A stretch of 64,000 bases of DNA from Thinopyrum elongatum. Its lineage: Eukaryota > Streptophyta > Magnoliopsida > Poales > Poaceae. The stretch spans positions 234,000,807 through 234,064,806 of the forward strand of contig CM022300.1 in NCBI GenBank assembly GCA_011799875.1. Direction: 5' to 3'. The notes beneath the pieces are model-generated. The model saw only the letters and a program-made list of their open reading frames with translations, was not told the origin of the DNA and did not search any database. The translations under genes were made by a program, and so were the position numbers. Positions 1-11,566 of this stretch are shown here, one piece after another (position 1 is the first letter of the stretch; every line of letters begins with the position of its first letter).

Positions 1-71
1 CTCTTCTCGGCCGCCTCCTCGGCGGGCGATTTCTTCTTGGCGGGAGCCGGCGGGGGATCGTCGTGGGACAT
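1..71 (-). CDS. N-terminal 23 codons of an unidentified gene, cut by the window edge
   Basis: The minus strand opens with ATG at 71-69 and stays open to the edge. The peptide begins MSHDDPPPAPAKKKS and is rich in Pro, Lys, Ala and Glu. The short frame is GC-rich, unlike the AT-rich transposon DNA to its right, and no transposon-like sequence borders it, so this may be the first exon of a real host gene. The product cannot be named from 23 residues. The start was chosen because it is the only ATG in this frame and the sequence upstream looks like an untranslated leader. Confidence 0.45.
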   Translation of the reverse strand, partial: MSHDDPPPAPAKKKSPAEEAAEK

Positions 72-482
72 GGCTGAAGCTCGTGGAACAGCGGCTGATG
101 CAGATAGGGAAGGAGGAGGGGATCGATCTCCTCTCCAATCGCGTATGTGTGCGTTTAATGGCGGAGCTAGGAGCAGTTGAGGTAGCGACAGCGCTGCTCA
201 CCTAGGCTAGACTGGGTTGGACTTGGACGCTTCAGCGCTCACCGGCGTCAAAGGCCGGCGGAGGATCCAAAGAAAAAACCACGCGATCCGGTTGGCCAAA
301 CTCCCCATCGCATCCCATCCACGGACTGGGCCTCCATAAGTCCATGTCAAGTTGTCAACCTCCACCTCTGAAGCCCGATGTTTTCTAAAAAAAAACCTGT
401 GAAGCCCTAGGTTTCTAAAAAAAACCTACGAAGCCCGACGAGTGAAATAATTTTGTTTTTCAAGACCACGCCAATGGCATAC
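72..482 (-). promoter_or_regulatory. Probable 5' leader and promoter side of the minus-strand gene
   Basis: No coding frame is convincing here. Bases 72-300 are GC-rich and suit a plant 5' leader. Around 365-440 an imperfect repeat occurs in which a GAAGCCC motif and an A-run recur about every 33 bp. No clear TATA box was found. Assignment as promoter is inference from the neighbouring start codon. Confidence 0.3.
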
Positions 483-822
483 CTAAGCTTTGTAGAAATA
501 GAAAATTCCCAGCAAACGCATTCTATGTGCTAAGGTTTTCTCGTGCCGCCGTCGCTGCCGCTATCTGAGAAATTTAGATCCCCTCGCTTCCGGCTGCCAT
601 CTTGACGCTGAGAGATGGGGGACCTTGAATCTTCAAGACATCTATCTTCTTCGTCAACGTCTAGTGATCATCATAGTTTTGCAAGAATAAATTTCCTCTC
701 GTCCTTTTGGCTGTGCCATGAGGTTAGAGAGTTTTCTATCCTCGCAGATACGATTATTCGGATGTGATGAGTTTATGTTGTTGTGTCAAGCTTTTTTTGT
801 TGGACTGATTTTTTGTGGAGGT

Positions 823-1025
823 TGTAAGAATATGTAGCATGTATTAGAGTAGATTCCTGATGTAATCTTTTCCCTTCCTATCTAAACCTCCACATCTATC
901 CTTTCCTTTTAAACTAGGATTAGATCTTGGAGGACAAGCATAGGCTGGTTTTGTAACTCTATATATACGTGCCTTTTGGGCCCTAATACATGCGATTCAT
1001 ATTCTCCAAAACCATCTATTTTACA
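823..1025 (+). repeat. 5' LTR of the copia element
   Basis: It starts TGTAAG directly after the duplicated GAGGT and ends TTTTACA directly before the primer-binding site. A TATATATA box at 960-967 probably sets transcription start. The last 117 bp are repeated at 4148-4264. Confidence 0.9.
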
Positions 1026-1034
1026 TGGTATCAG
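1026..1034 (+). other. Primer-binding site of the copia element
   Basis: TGGTATCAG follows the LTR end without a gap. It matches the 3' end of initiator methionine tRNA, the usual primer of plant copia elements. Confidence 0.8.
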
Positions 1035-1125
1035 TTTTCTAGGTCTTGAGCCTTTGCTTCTGCTGCTCCCTTGCCCTAGCCGTCGCCGAACCCTAGCCTA
1101 GCCGCACCTCTTCCACGCCGCTGCC

Positions 1126-2286
1126 ATGGATTTCGGTGAGTTCGCCTCCACCCCCAACTCCTTCCTCGCCTCCTCCTCCAACTCTTCCAACCCCTTCGCC
1201 GCTAGCTGCGCAAACCCCGCCGCTCCCAGCGCCACCGCCATCCAACTCATCAACATCCGCAACCATGTCACCGTCATCCTCGATTTCGATGAGTCCAATT
1301 TTTGCATCTCGCAAACCTTCTTCCTCCTCACCTTCCACAAGCTTGGCCTTCTTGATCACATCGACGGCTCCGTTGATGCTCTCTTGGCTCTCGGTGACGT
1401 CGAGTGGACTCAAATCGACCAATGCATCGTCTCTTGGCTCTACACCACCGTCTCCAAAGATATTCTCGAGATCATCATCCAGCCCTACGACACTGCCGCC
1501 AATGTTTGGACCATCATCACCGACCTCTTCCGCGACAATCGGCTCCAACGATCCATCTTCGCCAAGCGTGACTTCCTCAACCTCGTCCAGGGCGATCTCT
1601 CTGTCACCGCCTTCGCGAGCCGCCTCAAGTGCCTCTCCGACACACTTCACGACGTGGGCACTCCGGTCAATGACCAGGACATGCTCACTACCTTCATCAA
1701 CGGGCTGAACAGCGAGTTCGGCCACTACATCGCCGCTCTCACCATCAACCCCGCAGGACTAACTTTCGCCCGTGGTCGCAGTGCTATTTTGCAGGAAGAA
1801 CGCCGTCTTACTCGCCACACTCATCAGGTCCGGGCAACGGCCCTCGTTGCCCATCGGTCTGCTGCACCACCGGCTCCACCGGCCCTTCGCCCTGCTGCGC
1901 CCTCTCCACCACCTGCTGCTCCCGCATCTGGCGGGCGCGGATGTGGCAAGGCCGCAAGAAGCAGTCGCAGCCTCCACAGGGGCACGACGCTGCTCTTGGC
2001 GCTCCTGCTGGCCGGGATCCTGTGGCGCCCTTCTGGCCAGTCGACAGCTACCCGTTGTCCGGCATGTTCTAGGCCTGGCCGCCTAATTGGCGTGCACCCG
2101 AGCTGGTCTCCTCGGCCCGTGCCCCGGTGTCTCCACCCCGCAGACCTACACTGCCCACCTAGGGTTGCCGGGCTACAGCGCTCCATTGGTCTACAACGGC
2201 TTCGCTCCATCGCCTCTGCCTCAACACACTCCTACATGGGACCAGACGCAGCTCCATGCCGCCCTCAACAACCTCTCTTTGCAGTA
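1126..2286 (+). pseudogene. Copia gag, frameshifted
   Basis: Translation from ATG 1126 (MDFGEFAS) gives a capsid of the plant UBN2 type over roughly residues 45-230, with motifs such as WTIITDLF and FINGLNSEF. Around 1870-2085 the frame changes, and the proline- and glycine-rich C-terminal part continues in another frame to a TAG at 2284-2286. In an intact element this stop would be a glutamine codon and translation would run on into protease. The capsid should package the element RNA in the cytoplasm. The tail shows no CCHC knuckle, probably because of the frameshift. Confidence 0.8.
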
Positions 2287-4150
2287 GAGTGGTGCCGGCG
2301 GCGGCGGCTCCAACTGGTTTTTTTACACAGGCGCGACTGCTCACATGGCCAGCGATCCCGATATCCTTTCTTTTTTCTCCCCTTCTTCCAACTTTTCTTC
2401 TATCATCTTTGGCAACGGAGGTTCTCTACCCATTACTCACACCAGCACCACCTCTCTCCCCACCTCCTCGTTTCCACTCTCATTACGTGATATAGTAGTC
2501 ACTCCTAATCTTATTAAAAACCTCATCTCTGTTCGTCTTTTAACTTGTACAAATCCTATTAATGTTGAATTTGATGATCTTGGTTTTTCTGTCAAGGATC
2601 GTCGTACCCGCGTAGTGATTCTCCGATGTGATAGCTCCAGCGACCTATATCCTCTCATCACCGGACCTCAAGCTCTCATTGCCGGCACCACCGATCTTTG
2701 GCACCAACGCCTCGGCCACCCGGGACATGCTGCTCTCTCTAGGACTATTTCGTGTTTTGATTTTGCTTGTAATAAATCACCCCCTACAACGTGTCATGCT
2801 TGTAGATTGGAGAAACACACTCGTTTACCTTTCAAACAATCGGATAGCCAAGCTAGTTTTCCTTTTGCTCTTGTTCATGGTGACGTTTGGACTTCTCCAA
2901 TAACAAGTGTTTCCGGGTTCCAATATTATCTTGTTTTGCTAGATGACTATTCTCACTATGTTTGGACTTTTCCTTTGCGATGTAAATCGGATGTGTTTTC
3001 TACTTTCTCTCGTTTCCATGCTTTCATTGCCACCCAATTTCAACGGTACATCATCGCTTTTCAAACTGACAATGGTCGAGAGTTCGACAATCATGCTTCA
3101 CGTGATTTTTTTGCCCAGCACGGCATCCACCTTCGTCTCACATACCCTTACAACTCACAATAAAATGGTCGCGCCGAACGCATCCTCCGCACATTAAATG
3201 ATAGTGTTCGCACTCTATTTATTTCATGCTCACATGCCTCCTCGGTTTTGGGCCGAAGCACTTAACACCGCCACCTATCTTCTGAATTTTCGACCTTGTC
3301 GGCCACGTAATAATCTCCCTTCTCATCAACTTCTGTTTGGTTCTCCACCAGACTACTCTCATCTTCGCGTATTTGGTTGTCTCTGTTACCCAAATACTTC
3401 CACTGCTCCACATAAACTTTCCCCTCGATCTCTTGCTTGTGTATTCTTCGGATACCCTCCTGATCACCGTGGATACCGCTGCTATGATCCGGTCAGTCGC
3501 CGTGTGCTAACATCACACCATGTTGTTTTCGACGAGAGCGTTTTTCCTTTCAGGACCATGTTCCAGGAGTCATCTTCGTCGCCGCCACCACCTCCTGCAC
3601 CTAATGTTGTGTTGTCTTCCGCACCGCTGGCATCTCGCCGCCGTGGCCCGCCGCTCGCTCCACGGGCCGCTCGGAGTCCAGCCGTGGCCGCCCCCGCATC
3701 CCCATCGGCGGCCACTACGGCTGCTGCCTCTTCTGCCAGGACGCCAAGCTCCGCTGCCGTGGCAACCAATTCGCCTGCCATGCCAGCCAATTCCGGTACC
3801 ACGACAGTCCCCTCAGGTGCTGCTCCCGCGATGCCCAGTTTGGCTGCCATGGCAGCGGACTTCGGTTCGGCTGCTATGGCCACGGACTCCATTTTGGCTG
3901 CCACGACAGCCCACTTCGACGCCACGGCTGCTGACTTCCACGACTCTACAGCAGCCACACCCAGCTCGACGTCGTCCTTTGCGGCTTCCTCCGGCTCGGC
4001 CGTTGAGCTCGCCGCTTCTTCACCACCCATAGCACCGGTTGCACCACCGCGTGTTGCCCCGTGGCTCCGTCCCTTCGGCGTGTCTGTCCACACGATGACC
4101 ACTCGTGCTCGTCATGGTCTGCTGCAGCCCAGCCGTCGCCTTGAGGATTA
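2287..4150 (+). pseudogene. Copia protease remnant and integrase, truncated before reverse transcriptase
   Basis: The frame after the gag stop begins with a protease core reading WFFYTGATAHM, where Tyr (TAC, 2324-2326) replaces the catalytic Asp. The pre-integrase motif LWHQRLGHPG, the zinc-type CHAC segment, and the integrase core with HGDVW, QTDNGREF and NGRAER follow. A TAA at 3161-3163 replaces the second Gln of the usual SQQNG. A frameshift near 3230 moves the reading frame for FWAEALNTATYLL and later. The polymer-like Ala/Pro/Ser stretch and the TMTTRARHG linker that normally precede reverse transcriptase are present, then the sequence enters the LTR. Confidence 0.85.
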
Positions 4151-4264
4151 AACTAGGATTAGATCTTGGAGGACAAGCATAGGCTGGTTTTGTAACTCTA
4201 TATATACGTGCCTTTTGGGCCCTAATACATGTGATTCATATTCTCCAAAACCATCTATTCTACA
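4148..4264 (+). repeat. Partial 3' LTR of the copia element
   Basis: It matches 909-1025 with two transitions. The first 86 bp of the LTR are missing. The bases around both breakpoints share a TTAAACTAGGATTA-like stretch, so deletion by short homology is plausible. Confidence 0.9.
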
Positions 4265-4689
4265 GAGGTGAAATCTTGCATCGACACCATTGTGAAGATA
4301 TAGTGATTCAACGGCCTGCATATCTAGGGGATCATCCCCGGCACAAGTACGTTCATCGATCAAGGCTTCCCATCTTTTTGATGGGCGACTCAAGGCGCTT
4401 TCAAATACCATTATTGGTAATGTTTCGTGCGGGTGAAAGAGTGACAACATCGTTGCTCCGGTCCAATTGCAACATTTTTACCGAAGTCTTTGGAGTATTT
4501 CTTCGAGCAGAGATTTGTATCGCAAAGAATGTGTTTTCAAGAGATTTCATTGTAATTCTTAGTCATATGAGTTACTTTGTATTTTCTTGGATCTTAGGTC
4601 CAAATCAGTGTACCTGTAATTGTTATGAGTATGAATGAAGTTACAGGTTTTCTTTAAAAAAACTAAGTTTTGTAGAAGGGCCTGCCTAA

Positions 4690-5300
4690 GAGCATGAAGC
4701 TCCTCTTAAATATGACCAATAATGGCAGTAATCGATCTTTGTTGAGCCGTGTTGTTAAAAGTTCTAGCGTTCTTTTGTTTTCATAGGTTCCAAGCTATGA
4801 AAAGCACCAAAGTGTCAAAGAACTTCGCCTCCTTACCTATATATCTCGATCTCACCTTAATCCACCACACCTCGAATGTTGAGCGTACATCAAGGATATC
4901 TAAGGTGATTTGTAAACGCATGAAACATCGGTGCCAGGTTTCCCGTGCAACAACACATTGCATGAGAATATGGTCAGGTGTGTCTTCCTCTTGGTTGTAG
5001 AGAAAACAAGGAGAAGCATGCGTTTACAATTCATATTGGGCTCACCTATCAAACGTACAAAGTTTGTATTAGAATGTCAGTAATCCAAAATTCTGCACTT
5101 TAACCATGCCTTGTTCTTCCATAGGAGCGGAACGAATAGCTCCTTGGCATAGCAACTGGTAAGCAGATCTGGCAGAGTACTCACCTAAAGCATTCCAGTC
5201 CCAGTGAAGCCAATCCGGATGTCCAAGTTGTAGAGTAATAAGTTCACCGCACGCCAAAGGTCGTTGTACTGGAGCTACTCACCCAATGAGATTCCAGTTG
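4690..5300 (-). pseudogene. LINE ORF2 C-terminal zinc-binding region, decayed
   Basis: Read leftward on the minus strand, the peptide YSARSAYQLL is followed by a partial PCFLYNQEEDTPDHILMQC segment, then WHRCF and FFDTLVLFIAW. This is the layout of the zinc-binding domain found at the end of plant LINE reverse transcriptases. The second cysteine of the metal site appears as Tyr (CFLY). Several stops and at least one frameshift break it. The upstream polymerase and endonuclease are not present, as expected for a 5'-truncated copy. The 3' end lies near 4690, where the poly(A) element inserted. Confidence 0.75.
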
Positions 5301-5734
5301 GAAAGCCTTGTATACGAGCGAAATAGTTTGGTGACGATTGGATGGGATCTCTCGAAAACACTACCTTTATTTACTTAATAAAGGGTACCCACGACAAGTG
5401 GCATACGATATGTGCAATACTTATCTCAATCTGTGAGTTTTTAGCACTAAGATTTTCCACCCACGCACGGAGGGACGGGTGAGTTTGTTTTCGTTATCTC
5501 ATAGAAACTTTTTCTTAAAATGTTTTATCTCTTGTATTGTGTGTTCAAATCATGAACTATTTTCATTGTTGCGTTTCTTGCATCGAGATCTTTAAATCTG
5601 GACTTCATATTAATAGGTTTTAGCAAACTTTTTACAAGACAAATCCGTGCTTTCTGCTATTAGTAACTTGTGCCTTTAAATTGTACTAACATGTGTTTCC
5701 AAATAAACTAAATTGCGCTTCCGCAGGGTGTGTG
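5301..5734. other. Unassigned AT-rich sequence
   Basis: No coding frame, repeat terminus or RNA gene was seen. It separates the LINE fragment from the LTR that begins at 5735. It may be LINE 5' remainder or old intergenic DNA. Confidence 0.4.
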
Positions 5735-6163
5735 TGTCACATCCCAGAATTTTCCCAAATCTGGTATGTCGAAAATTTCACAGGGATTTAAAATTTTCTA
5801 GGAAATAGTCATGATTGCCTAGGAATGCTTGTGTTTGACTTCGGCTTGATTGATTGTTTGCTTAGAAGGGATGAATTCCCAATGCAGATAGTTGAAATCC
5901 TAGCTAGCTATAGTAGAGACCAAGCAATTTTGAAATATTGTTGGGCACAAGGCTAACCTAAATAAGTCCCAAGAATATCAAAGTCAAAATAATTTCCCCT
6001 AGAAGAATTTGAGTTGGTTTTATTTTGAAATCAATTCAAAAGGCCAAAGGAAACTATTCAAAAATGAATTTGCATTTTATTTGGCAGGAAATGATATTTC
6101 GTAGGTCCAAATAATATTCTCGACCCTCTGCCATTTTAATCAATTGAATTTGGAAGACATTTG

Positions 6164-7931
6164 TGTTGGGAAACGTAGCATGCAATTTCAAAAAATTCCT
6201 ACGCTCACGCAAGATCTATCTAGGAGATGCATAGCAACGAGAGGGGGAGAGTATGTCTACATACCCTCGTAGATCGAAAGCGGAAGCGTTTGACAACGCG
6301 GTTGATGTAGTCGAACTTCTTCTAGCTCCGACCGATCAAGTACCGAACGTACGACACCTCCGAGTTCTGCACACGTTCAGCTTGATGACGTCCCTCGTCC
6401 TCTTGATCCAACAAGGTGTCGAGGAAGTAGATGAGTTCCGTCAGCACGACGGTGTGGTGACGGTGATGATGAAGTGATCCGCACAGGATTTCGCCTAAGC
6501 ACTATGAAGATATGACCGGAGGCGTAAACTGTGGAGGGGGACGCCGCACACGGCTAACAATTGTTGTTGTGTGTTCTAGGCGCCCCCTCCCCATGTATAT
6601 ATAGGTGGGAGGGGGAGGGGAGCAGCAAGGGTGCGCCCCAAGTAGGAGGAATCCTACTTGGGGTCCTCCCCAATTCGGCCTCCCCCCCTTCCATAATTGC
6701 CGGAGGGGGAAGGAAAGAGGAGGGAGGAGGGAAGGAAGGGGGAGACCGAATCCCTCCCCTTCCTTCTCTCTTCCCCTCTTTCCTTTTTCTCTGGTGCGGC
6801 CCATATGGGGGGCGCAGCAGCCCCTGGTGGCTGATGTGTTTCCCCTGTTGGCCCATAAGGCCCATATCTTTTGCCAGGGTGCCCGGAACCCCTTCCGGTG
6901 ACCCGATATGTACCCGGTACCCTCCGGAACACTTCCGGTGTCCGAATACCATCGTCCTATATATCAATCTTTACCTCTCGACCATTTCGAGACTCCTTGT
7001 CATGTCCGTGATCTCATCCGGGACTCCGAACAACATTCGGTCACCAAACCACATAACTCATATAATACTAAATCGTCATCGAACGTTAAGCGTGCGGACC
7101 CTGCGGGTTCTAGAACTATGTAGACATGACCGAGACACTTCTCCGGTCAATAACCAATAGCGGAACCTGGATGCTCATATTGGCTCCCACATATTCTACG
7201 AAGATCTTTATCGGTCGAACCGTTATGGCAACATACGTTATTCCCTTTGTCCATCGGTATGTTACTTGCCCGAGATTCGATCGTCGGTATCTTTATACCT
7301 AGTTCAATCTCGTTACCGGCAAGTCTCTTTACTCATTCCGTAATACATCATCCTGTGACTAACTCATTAGTCACTTTGCTTGCAAGGCTTTTTATGATGT
7401 GCATTACCGAGAGGGCCCAGAGATACCTCTCCGATACTCGGAGTGACAAATCCTAATCTCGATCTATGCCAACCCAACAAACACCTTCAAAGATACCTGT
7501 AGAGCATCTTTATAATCACCCAGTTACGTTGTGACATTTGATAGCACACAAGGCATTCCTCCGGTATCCGGGAGTTGCATAATCTCATAGTCGAAGGAAT
7601 ATGTATTTGACATGAAGAAAGCAATAGCAATAAAACTGAACGATCATTATGCTAAGCTAACGGATGGGTCTTGTCCATCACATCATTCTACTAATGATGT
7701 GATCCCGTTATCAAATGACAACTCATGTCCATGGTCAGGAAACCTTAACCATCTTTGATCAACAAGCTAGTCAAGTAGAGGCTCACTAGGGACACAATGT
7801 TTGTCTACGTATTCACACATGTATTTAGGTTTCCGATAAATACAATTCTAGCATGAATAATAAATATTTATCATGAATAAGGAAATATAAAATAACAACT
7901 TTATTATTGCCTCTAGGGCATATTTCCTTCA
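6164..7931 (-). mobile_element. Solo LTR of BARE1/Angela/WIS type copia element
   Basis: The plus strand begins TGTTGGGAAACGTAGCATGC and ends GGGCATATTTCCTTCA, the reverse complement of the familiar BARE1/Angela LTR ends. Length is 1768 bp, near the 1.8 kb usual for this group. Perfect target duplications ATTTG lie at 6159-6163 and 7932-7936, so one complete LTR remains after recombination between two LTRs removed the interior. A TATATATA box at 6596-6603 points to minus-strand transcription. Confidence 0.92.
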
Positions 7932-8380
7932 ATTTGGTTTTGGAACCAAATTCAAATTCAAAATGAAAATACAAGTGTAGTAAATATATGTCCAAAATGA
8001 CCCAATGAAATGTTCAAACATTTCTAAATATTCCATTTGGAAGTCAGAAAATGTTCTCTATTGGAGGAAAATTCAAATTCAAATTCATTGAAAAGGACAA
8101 ATCAAAACAGAAAGAAAATCAGAAAACAGAGAAACAAAACTCCAAAAAAATGAAGAACAAAAAGGGCCCAGCCAACTGGACTGGCCCAGGAGCGAGCCAG
8201 CCTAGCCGGCCAGCCCCACGCCCACTCTCTCTCTCCCTCTCTCACTGCCAGGCGGGACCCACCCATCAGGACGGTCACCCCCAACCTACCGCGCCCACGA
8301 TCTCCACCCCATGCACGCCCACGCCCACAACCCCACGTCCACGCATCCTCCGGTCACCCGAGCCCGCGCGGCCATGCCCC

Positions 8381-8388
8381 TATAAATT
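8381..8388 (+). promoter_or_regulatory. TATA box in the long LTR
   Basis: TATAAATT sits in a GC-rich setting (GCCCCTATAAATTCCC) and is followed by a CT-rich stretch, as in plant promoters. It is the only good TATA box oriented toward the primer-binding site. Confidence 0.55.
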
Positions 8389-10947
8389 CCCTCACCCTGC
8401 TCTCTCTTTTGCCTCAATCAATTCAACCCGAGCGCCGCTAGGCTGCCGCCGGCGACCCCTCCGTCTTCATTCTTGCCTAGCCGCTCCGGCGTTGATTCTG
8501 TCCACCGCAAGCCCCATGACCAACCTGAGCCACCACCGCAGTCCACAAGCTCCGGCTAACCCCCTGGACACCCTTGTCGCGCCCGTAGCCGCCTGCAGCA
8601 CCAACTCCACTGATGACCGATCCTCACCGCCATGCCATCGTCATCTCCGGCGACCACGATGAGCCCTGGACCCCCTCGCCTTGTACATTCGAGTCCACGC
8701 GTTCGTGCACACCTTACTGACCCTTTTGTTGTCCAAAACCGCACTAGAGCGAGCCGCGTGATCGCGCCTGAAGCTCCGTCGCCGCCGGCGAGCTTGTATC
8801 GCTCGTCTTCGTCTGCTCGACCACGCCCGAGGCCACCGCTGACCTCGTCGTGCTCCCCCGTGTCCACTGGTGCCCTCCGCCGTCACCAGAACCCCCTGGA
8901 ACATCATCCCCGGCCACACCCGAGCCTTGCACTACCGTCCGCAGTCGTCTGTGTCATCACCGACGAGTCCTCCAACGACATAGCTCCGGTGAGCACCCAT
9001 CCTTCTAATCTGAGTTGTAGATCCTCGATCCAACGCACCACACACGCTCACTTAAAACGCCGAACCGTTTTCCTCTAAACTTCGGTCGTCCGCTGCTTAG
9101 CACTCGCAGCGAACACCTTTCAGCCAATCAGAAACAGCCACGTGTCCAACCTTATCCATTCAGTTTTTCTGTTAATTAAATTAAATTGGCAATTTTGCAA
9201 AAAAAGTCCTTGAACTTCAAACACTCACAACTAATTATCCACAAGTCCAAAATAGATGATTCTTTTTGCAAAATGATCCTTATGAAATCTAGTTTCACCC
9301 TGTCCAGGAACATTTCAAATTGACTATTTTAAAATTCAAATTCAAACATAATGAATTCAAACTTAAATTAGACATAACTTGCACATAATAAATCCAAATT
9401 AAATGATTCTTTTTGTAAATTGAACCTAGTGAAATGTATTTTCACCTGAGAGCACTTTAGTTCAAATTTAAATAATTTAAACATATATTTTAAACAGAAT
9501 ATAAAACAGGCCACGAACACCATGCACAACACCTAATGTATGTTTGATTGTTTTGTATGGTTGTTTATGATTGCTCTTTACTTATGATAGATTGTATGGA
9601 GAGCGAAGAGTAACGTGATCAGGATTGTGAGATTGAAGAATCGTTAATACAGGCAAGTGGGACCTTTGATCATAACATATGTTTTCATGCATTGTAGTTG
9701 TTTCCAACTAGGAACCCTATAGGATTTTACTTTATGCTTGACGGAACCTAGTAGAATGATATAGGTCCATCTATACCTTGACCTTGTAATCAATGAGTAG
9801 TCACTTAGCTGCTATATCGTGGATTGGGAAACACCTATATTAATCCACCATACAACTGCATGGTTGACTACTTAACTACTACTTAATTAATGAATCATCT
9901 GGGTGGTGCTTCGGATTTGCTTGGATGGTTGAATGTTGTGTGGGCGACTGCCCAGGCTTAAAGGGATTGTATGAGTTCAATGTTGATTAGCTTCCATGTG
10001 TAACCATGAAACAATAGGGGCTCTGTCTGGACCAAGTAAGTTGTGGGAATCCTCCTGCGGTAGACCAACAGATGTAGCTTATAGTTGGACTGGGTCTGTC
10101 TTTTCTGAGGGGGTGACTACTTCCCAAAAGTCTCGTCTTGGTCTAACTGGCCGCTTCACAAGTGAAGGTTAGTGGCTTAAGGGTGTGATCGGGAATCATG
10201 GGTAAAGTACACAAACCTCTGCAGAGTGTATAAAATTGATCATGATTGGTCGTGTCCCCAGTTATGGACAACCTTGAGCAACTCATCTGAGAGCTGTCAG
10301 CTTGATCTCATCACCTCTTCTTAATTAAAATCAATGGGTTGAACCGACGGGGAGTGTGGACCAACCCAGGTTCCCGGGGTTACCGACAGCTTCATCTGGG
10401 AAGGTTGGGGTAACCGGGGATTACCGGGGAACCCACATGCTCAAATTGCACCGACTATGACCGGGGTTACTGGAAGTGTTATACTATTACTAGAGTAGAC
10501 CACCACTATAAAAGATAGGGAAAACTATTTGCACAAAGGAAAACCAGTCACACCACCTTGCATGTTTATTTTCCAACAAACCAATCCCGGCGAAACTTGC
10601 CAATACATTCAATGTATTGACCCTTGTGGCTGTAACATATCATGTTGCAGGTTTACCGTATCGAGTGGAAGGTACGAAGTAGGGTTACGACACTATACTC
10701 AACTTCTGGATGTGAGTGCATGGACGCGACAAGACTAGAATGACATCCCCACTACATGATTAATTTGTAAGCTAGCATATGAGCTAAGCAGGTGTGTATG
10801 GTACAACACTGGATCTGGGATGTAATACTTGACACATGATGTATTCTCGATATTTCATCGACTACTATGCGTGTCAGCTACTGATCCAGGGACTAACACA
10901 GTAAACACAGAGATTCGGGGCCCATTCAGGGACCAGGACGTGACAGG

Positions 10948-10959
10948 TGGTATCAGAGC
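10948..10959 (+). other. Primer-binding site, initiator Met-tRNA type
   Basis: TGGTATCAGAGC lies two bases after the LTR end GTGACA. Confidence 0.85.
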
Positions 10960-11098
10960 ACATGTTGTCTATAGGACGTGACCCTAGGAATTGGACAAGA
11001 CCATAGGACAAAACCTATTTTTATAGATAGTAGTCTTGTATATTCTTACCTCATTCAATTCTAATTCTTTTCTTTTCAAAATATAGATAACCACATCC

Positions 11099-11566
11099 AT
11101 GGAGCCAGCCAACGAGATTCCAATGCTGGGTATGACCCTAAAGGGAGACACAAAGTTTCCAAGAGCACTGAAGGATATCATGATGAGTATGGGACTGCAT
11201 GGAGATGCAGTGTACAAAGGATTCATAGTTTGGCATGAAGGAAAGAACTGTTGGGTGGTGCAACTGCACTTGTACGCTCACTAGGGAGATAGCCATGTGA
11301 CCAGAGGACTTCATGTAATCACCAGCCCTACACTCCAAGCTACATTCTTCGATGCTGCAAGAGATGCTGCATGGGAAGCGATTAAGAAGTTGGGAACAAG
11401 ACTCCGAATCAGACTGTATTACACTCAGGAACATATTAACAGAGTTGAGGATGAACTGAGATCAGTCCAGGCTGAACTTGTAAAGGAGAAGAACAAGAAC
11501 AACTCAAGAGTGAAGCAATCCAAGGAAGAAGGAACAACCACATGGATCAAGAAGCAAGAGAACTGA
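11099..11566 (+). pseudogene. First internal frame of the long-LTR element, one stop
   Basis: ATG 11099 opens a frame reading MEPANEIPMLGMTLKGDTKF and later FFDAARDAAWEAIKKLG. A TAG at 11282-11284 interrupts it, but related sequence continues in another frame from 11297, ending in a Lys/Glu-rich, probably coiled-coil tail. I recall similar N-terminal sequences in many Triticeae hypothetical proteins of transposon origin, but the domain has no function I can name. The ATG is the first good one after the primer site. Confidence 0.5.

Larger units (their letters stand above)
823..4264 (+). mobile_element. Ty1-copia LTR retrotransposon, internally deleted
   Basis: A complete 203-bp 5' LTR, a gag region, protease remnant and integrase are followed directly by a partial 3' LTR. 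Five-base target duplications GAGGT lie at 818-822 and 4265-4269. The domain order with integrase before the missing reverse transcriptase is diagnostic of copia. Reverse transcriptase, RNase H and the first 86 bp of the 3' LTR are absent, so the element cannot move by itself. The overlapping 117 bp of the two LTRs differ at only two positions, both transitions, which suggests a fairly recent insertion. Confidence 0.9.
498..4662 (+). mobile_element. Poly(A)-tailed non-LTR type retroelement, about 0.7 kb, split by a copia insertion
   Basis: The left part (498-817) has a GC-rich start. The right part (4270-4662) ends in an A-run. Flanking repeats of 15 bp, CTAAGCTTTGTAGAA at 483-497 and CTAAGTTTTGTAGAA at 4663-4677, differ at one base. 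Poly(A) tail plus long target duplication are the hallmarks of LINE-machinery insertion. Without the copia element the body is only about 710 bp, with no reverse transcriptase, so it is a non-autonomous element or a processed transcript copy. A short frame starting MGDLESS at about 615 stops quickly, and a 135-codon frame covers 4231-4638. I do not recognise either. Confidence 0.55.
5735..10945 (+). repeat. 5' LTR of the long-LTR gypsy-like element, interrupted by a solo LTR
   Basis: The termini are inverted (TGTCAC at 5735 and GTGACA at 10945). AT-rich flanks enclose a GC-rich block at about 8160-9070. The open frames in that block have no recognisable domain and look fortuitous. A TATA box at 8381 would start transcription toward the primer site. 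The stretch 9080-10940 holds only LTR sequence, with several imperfect palindromes of ACCGGGG/CCCGGT type near 10370-10440. Confidence 0.75.

Noticed and set aside
3482..4102. Minus-strand Ala/Gly/Val-rich open frame of 206 codons
   Set aside because: It is the reverse shadow of the Ala/Pro/Ser-rich linker of the copia polyprotein; it has no domain.
6501..7160. Several overlapping frames on both strands
   Set aside because: They lie inside the BARE1/Angela-type solo LTR, which is non-coding in this part.
8051..9078. Plus-strand frames in the GC-rich part of the long LTR
   Set aside because: Low-complexity Pro/Ser/Arg sequence inside an LTR, spanning the TATA box; no domain.
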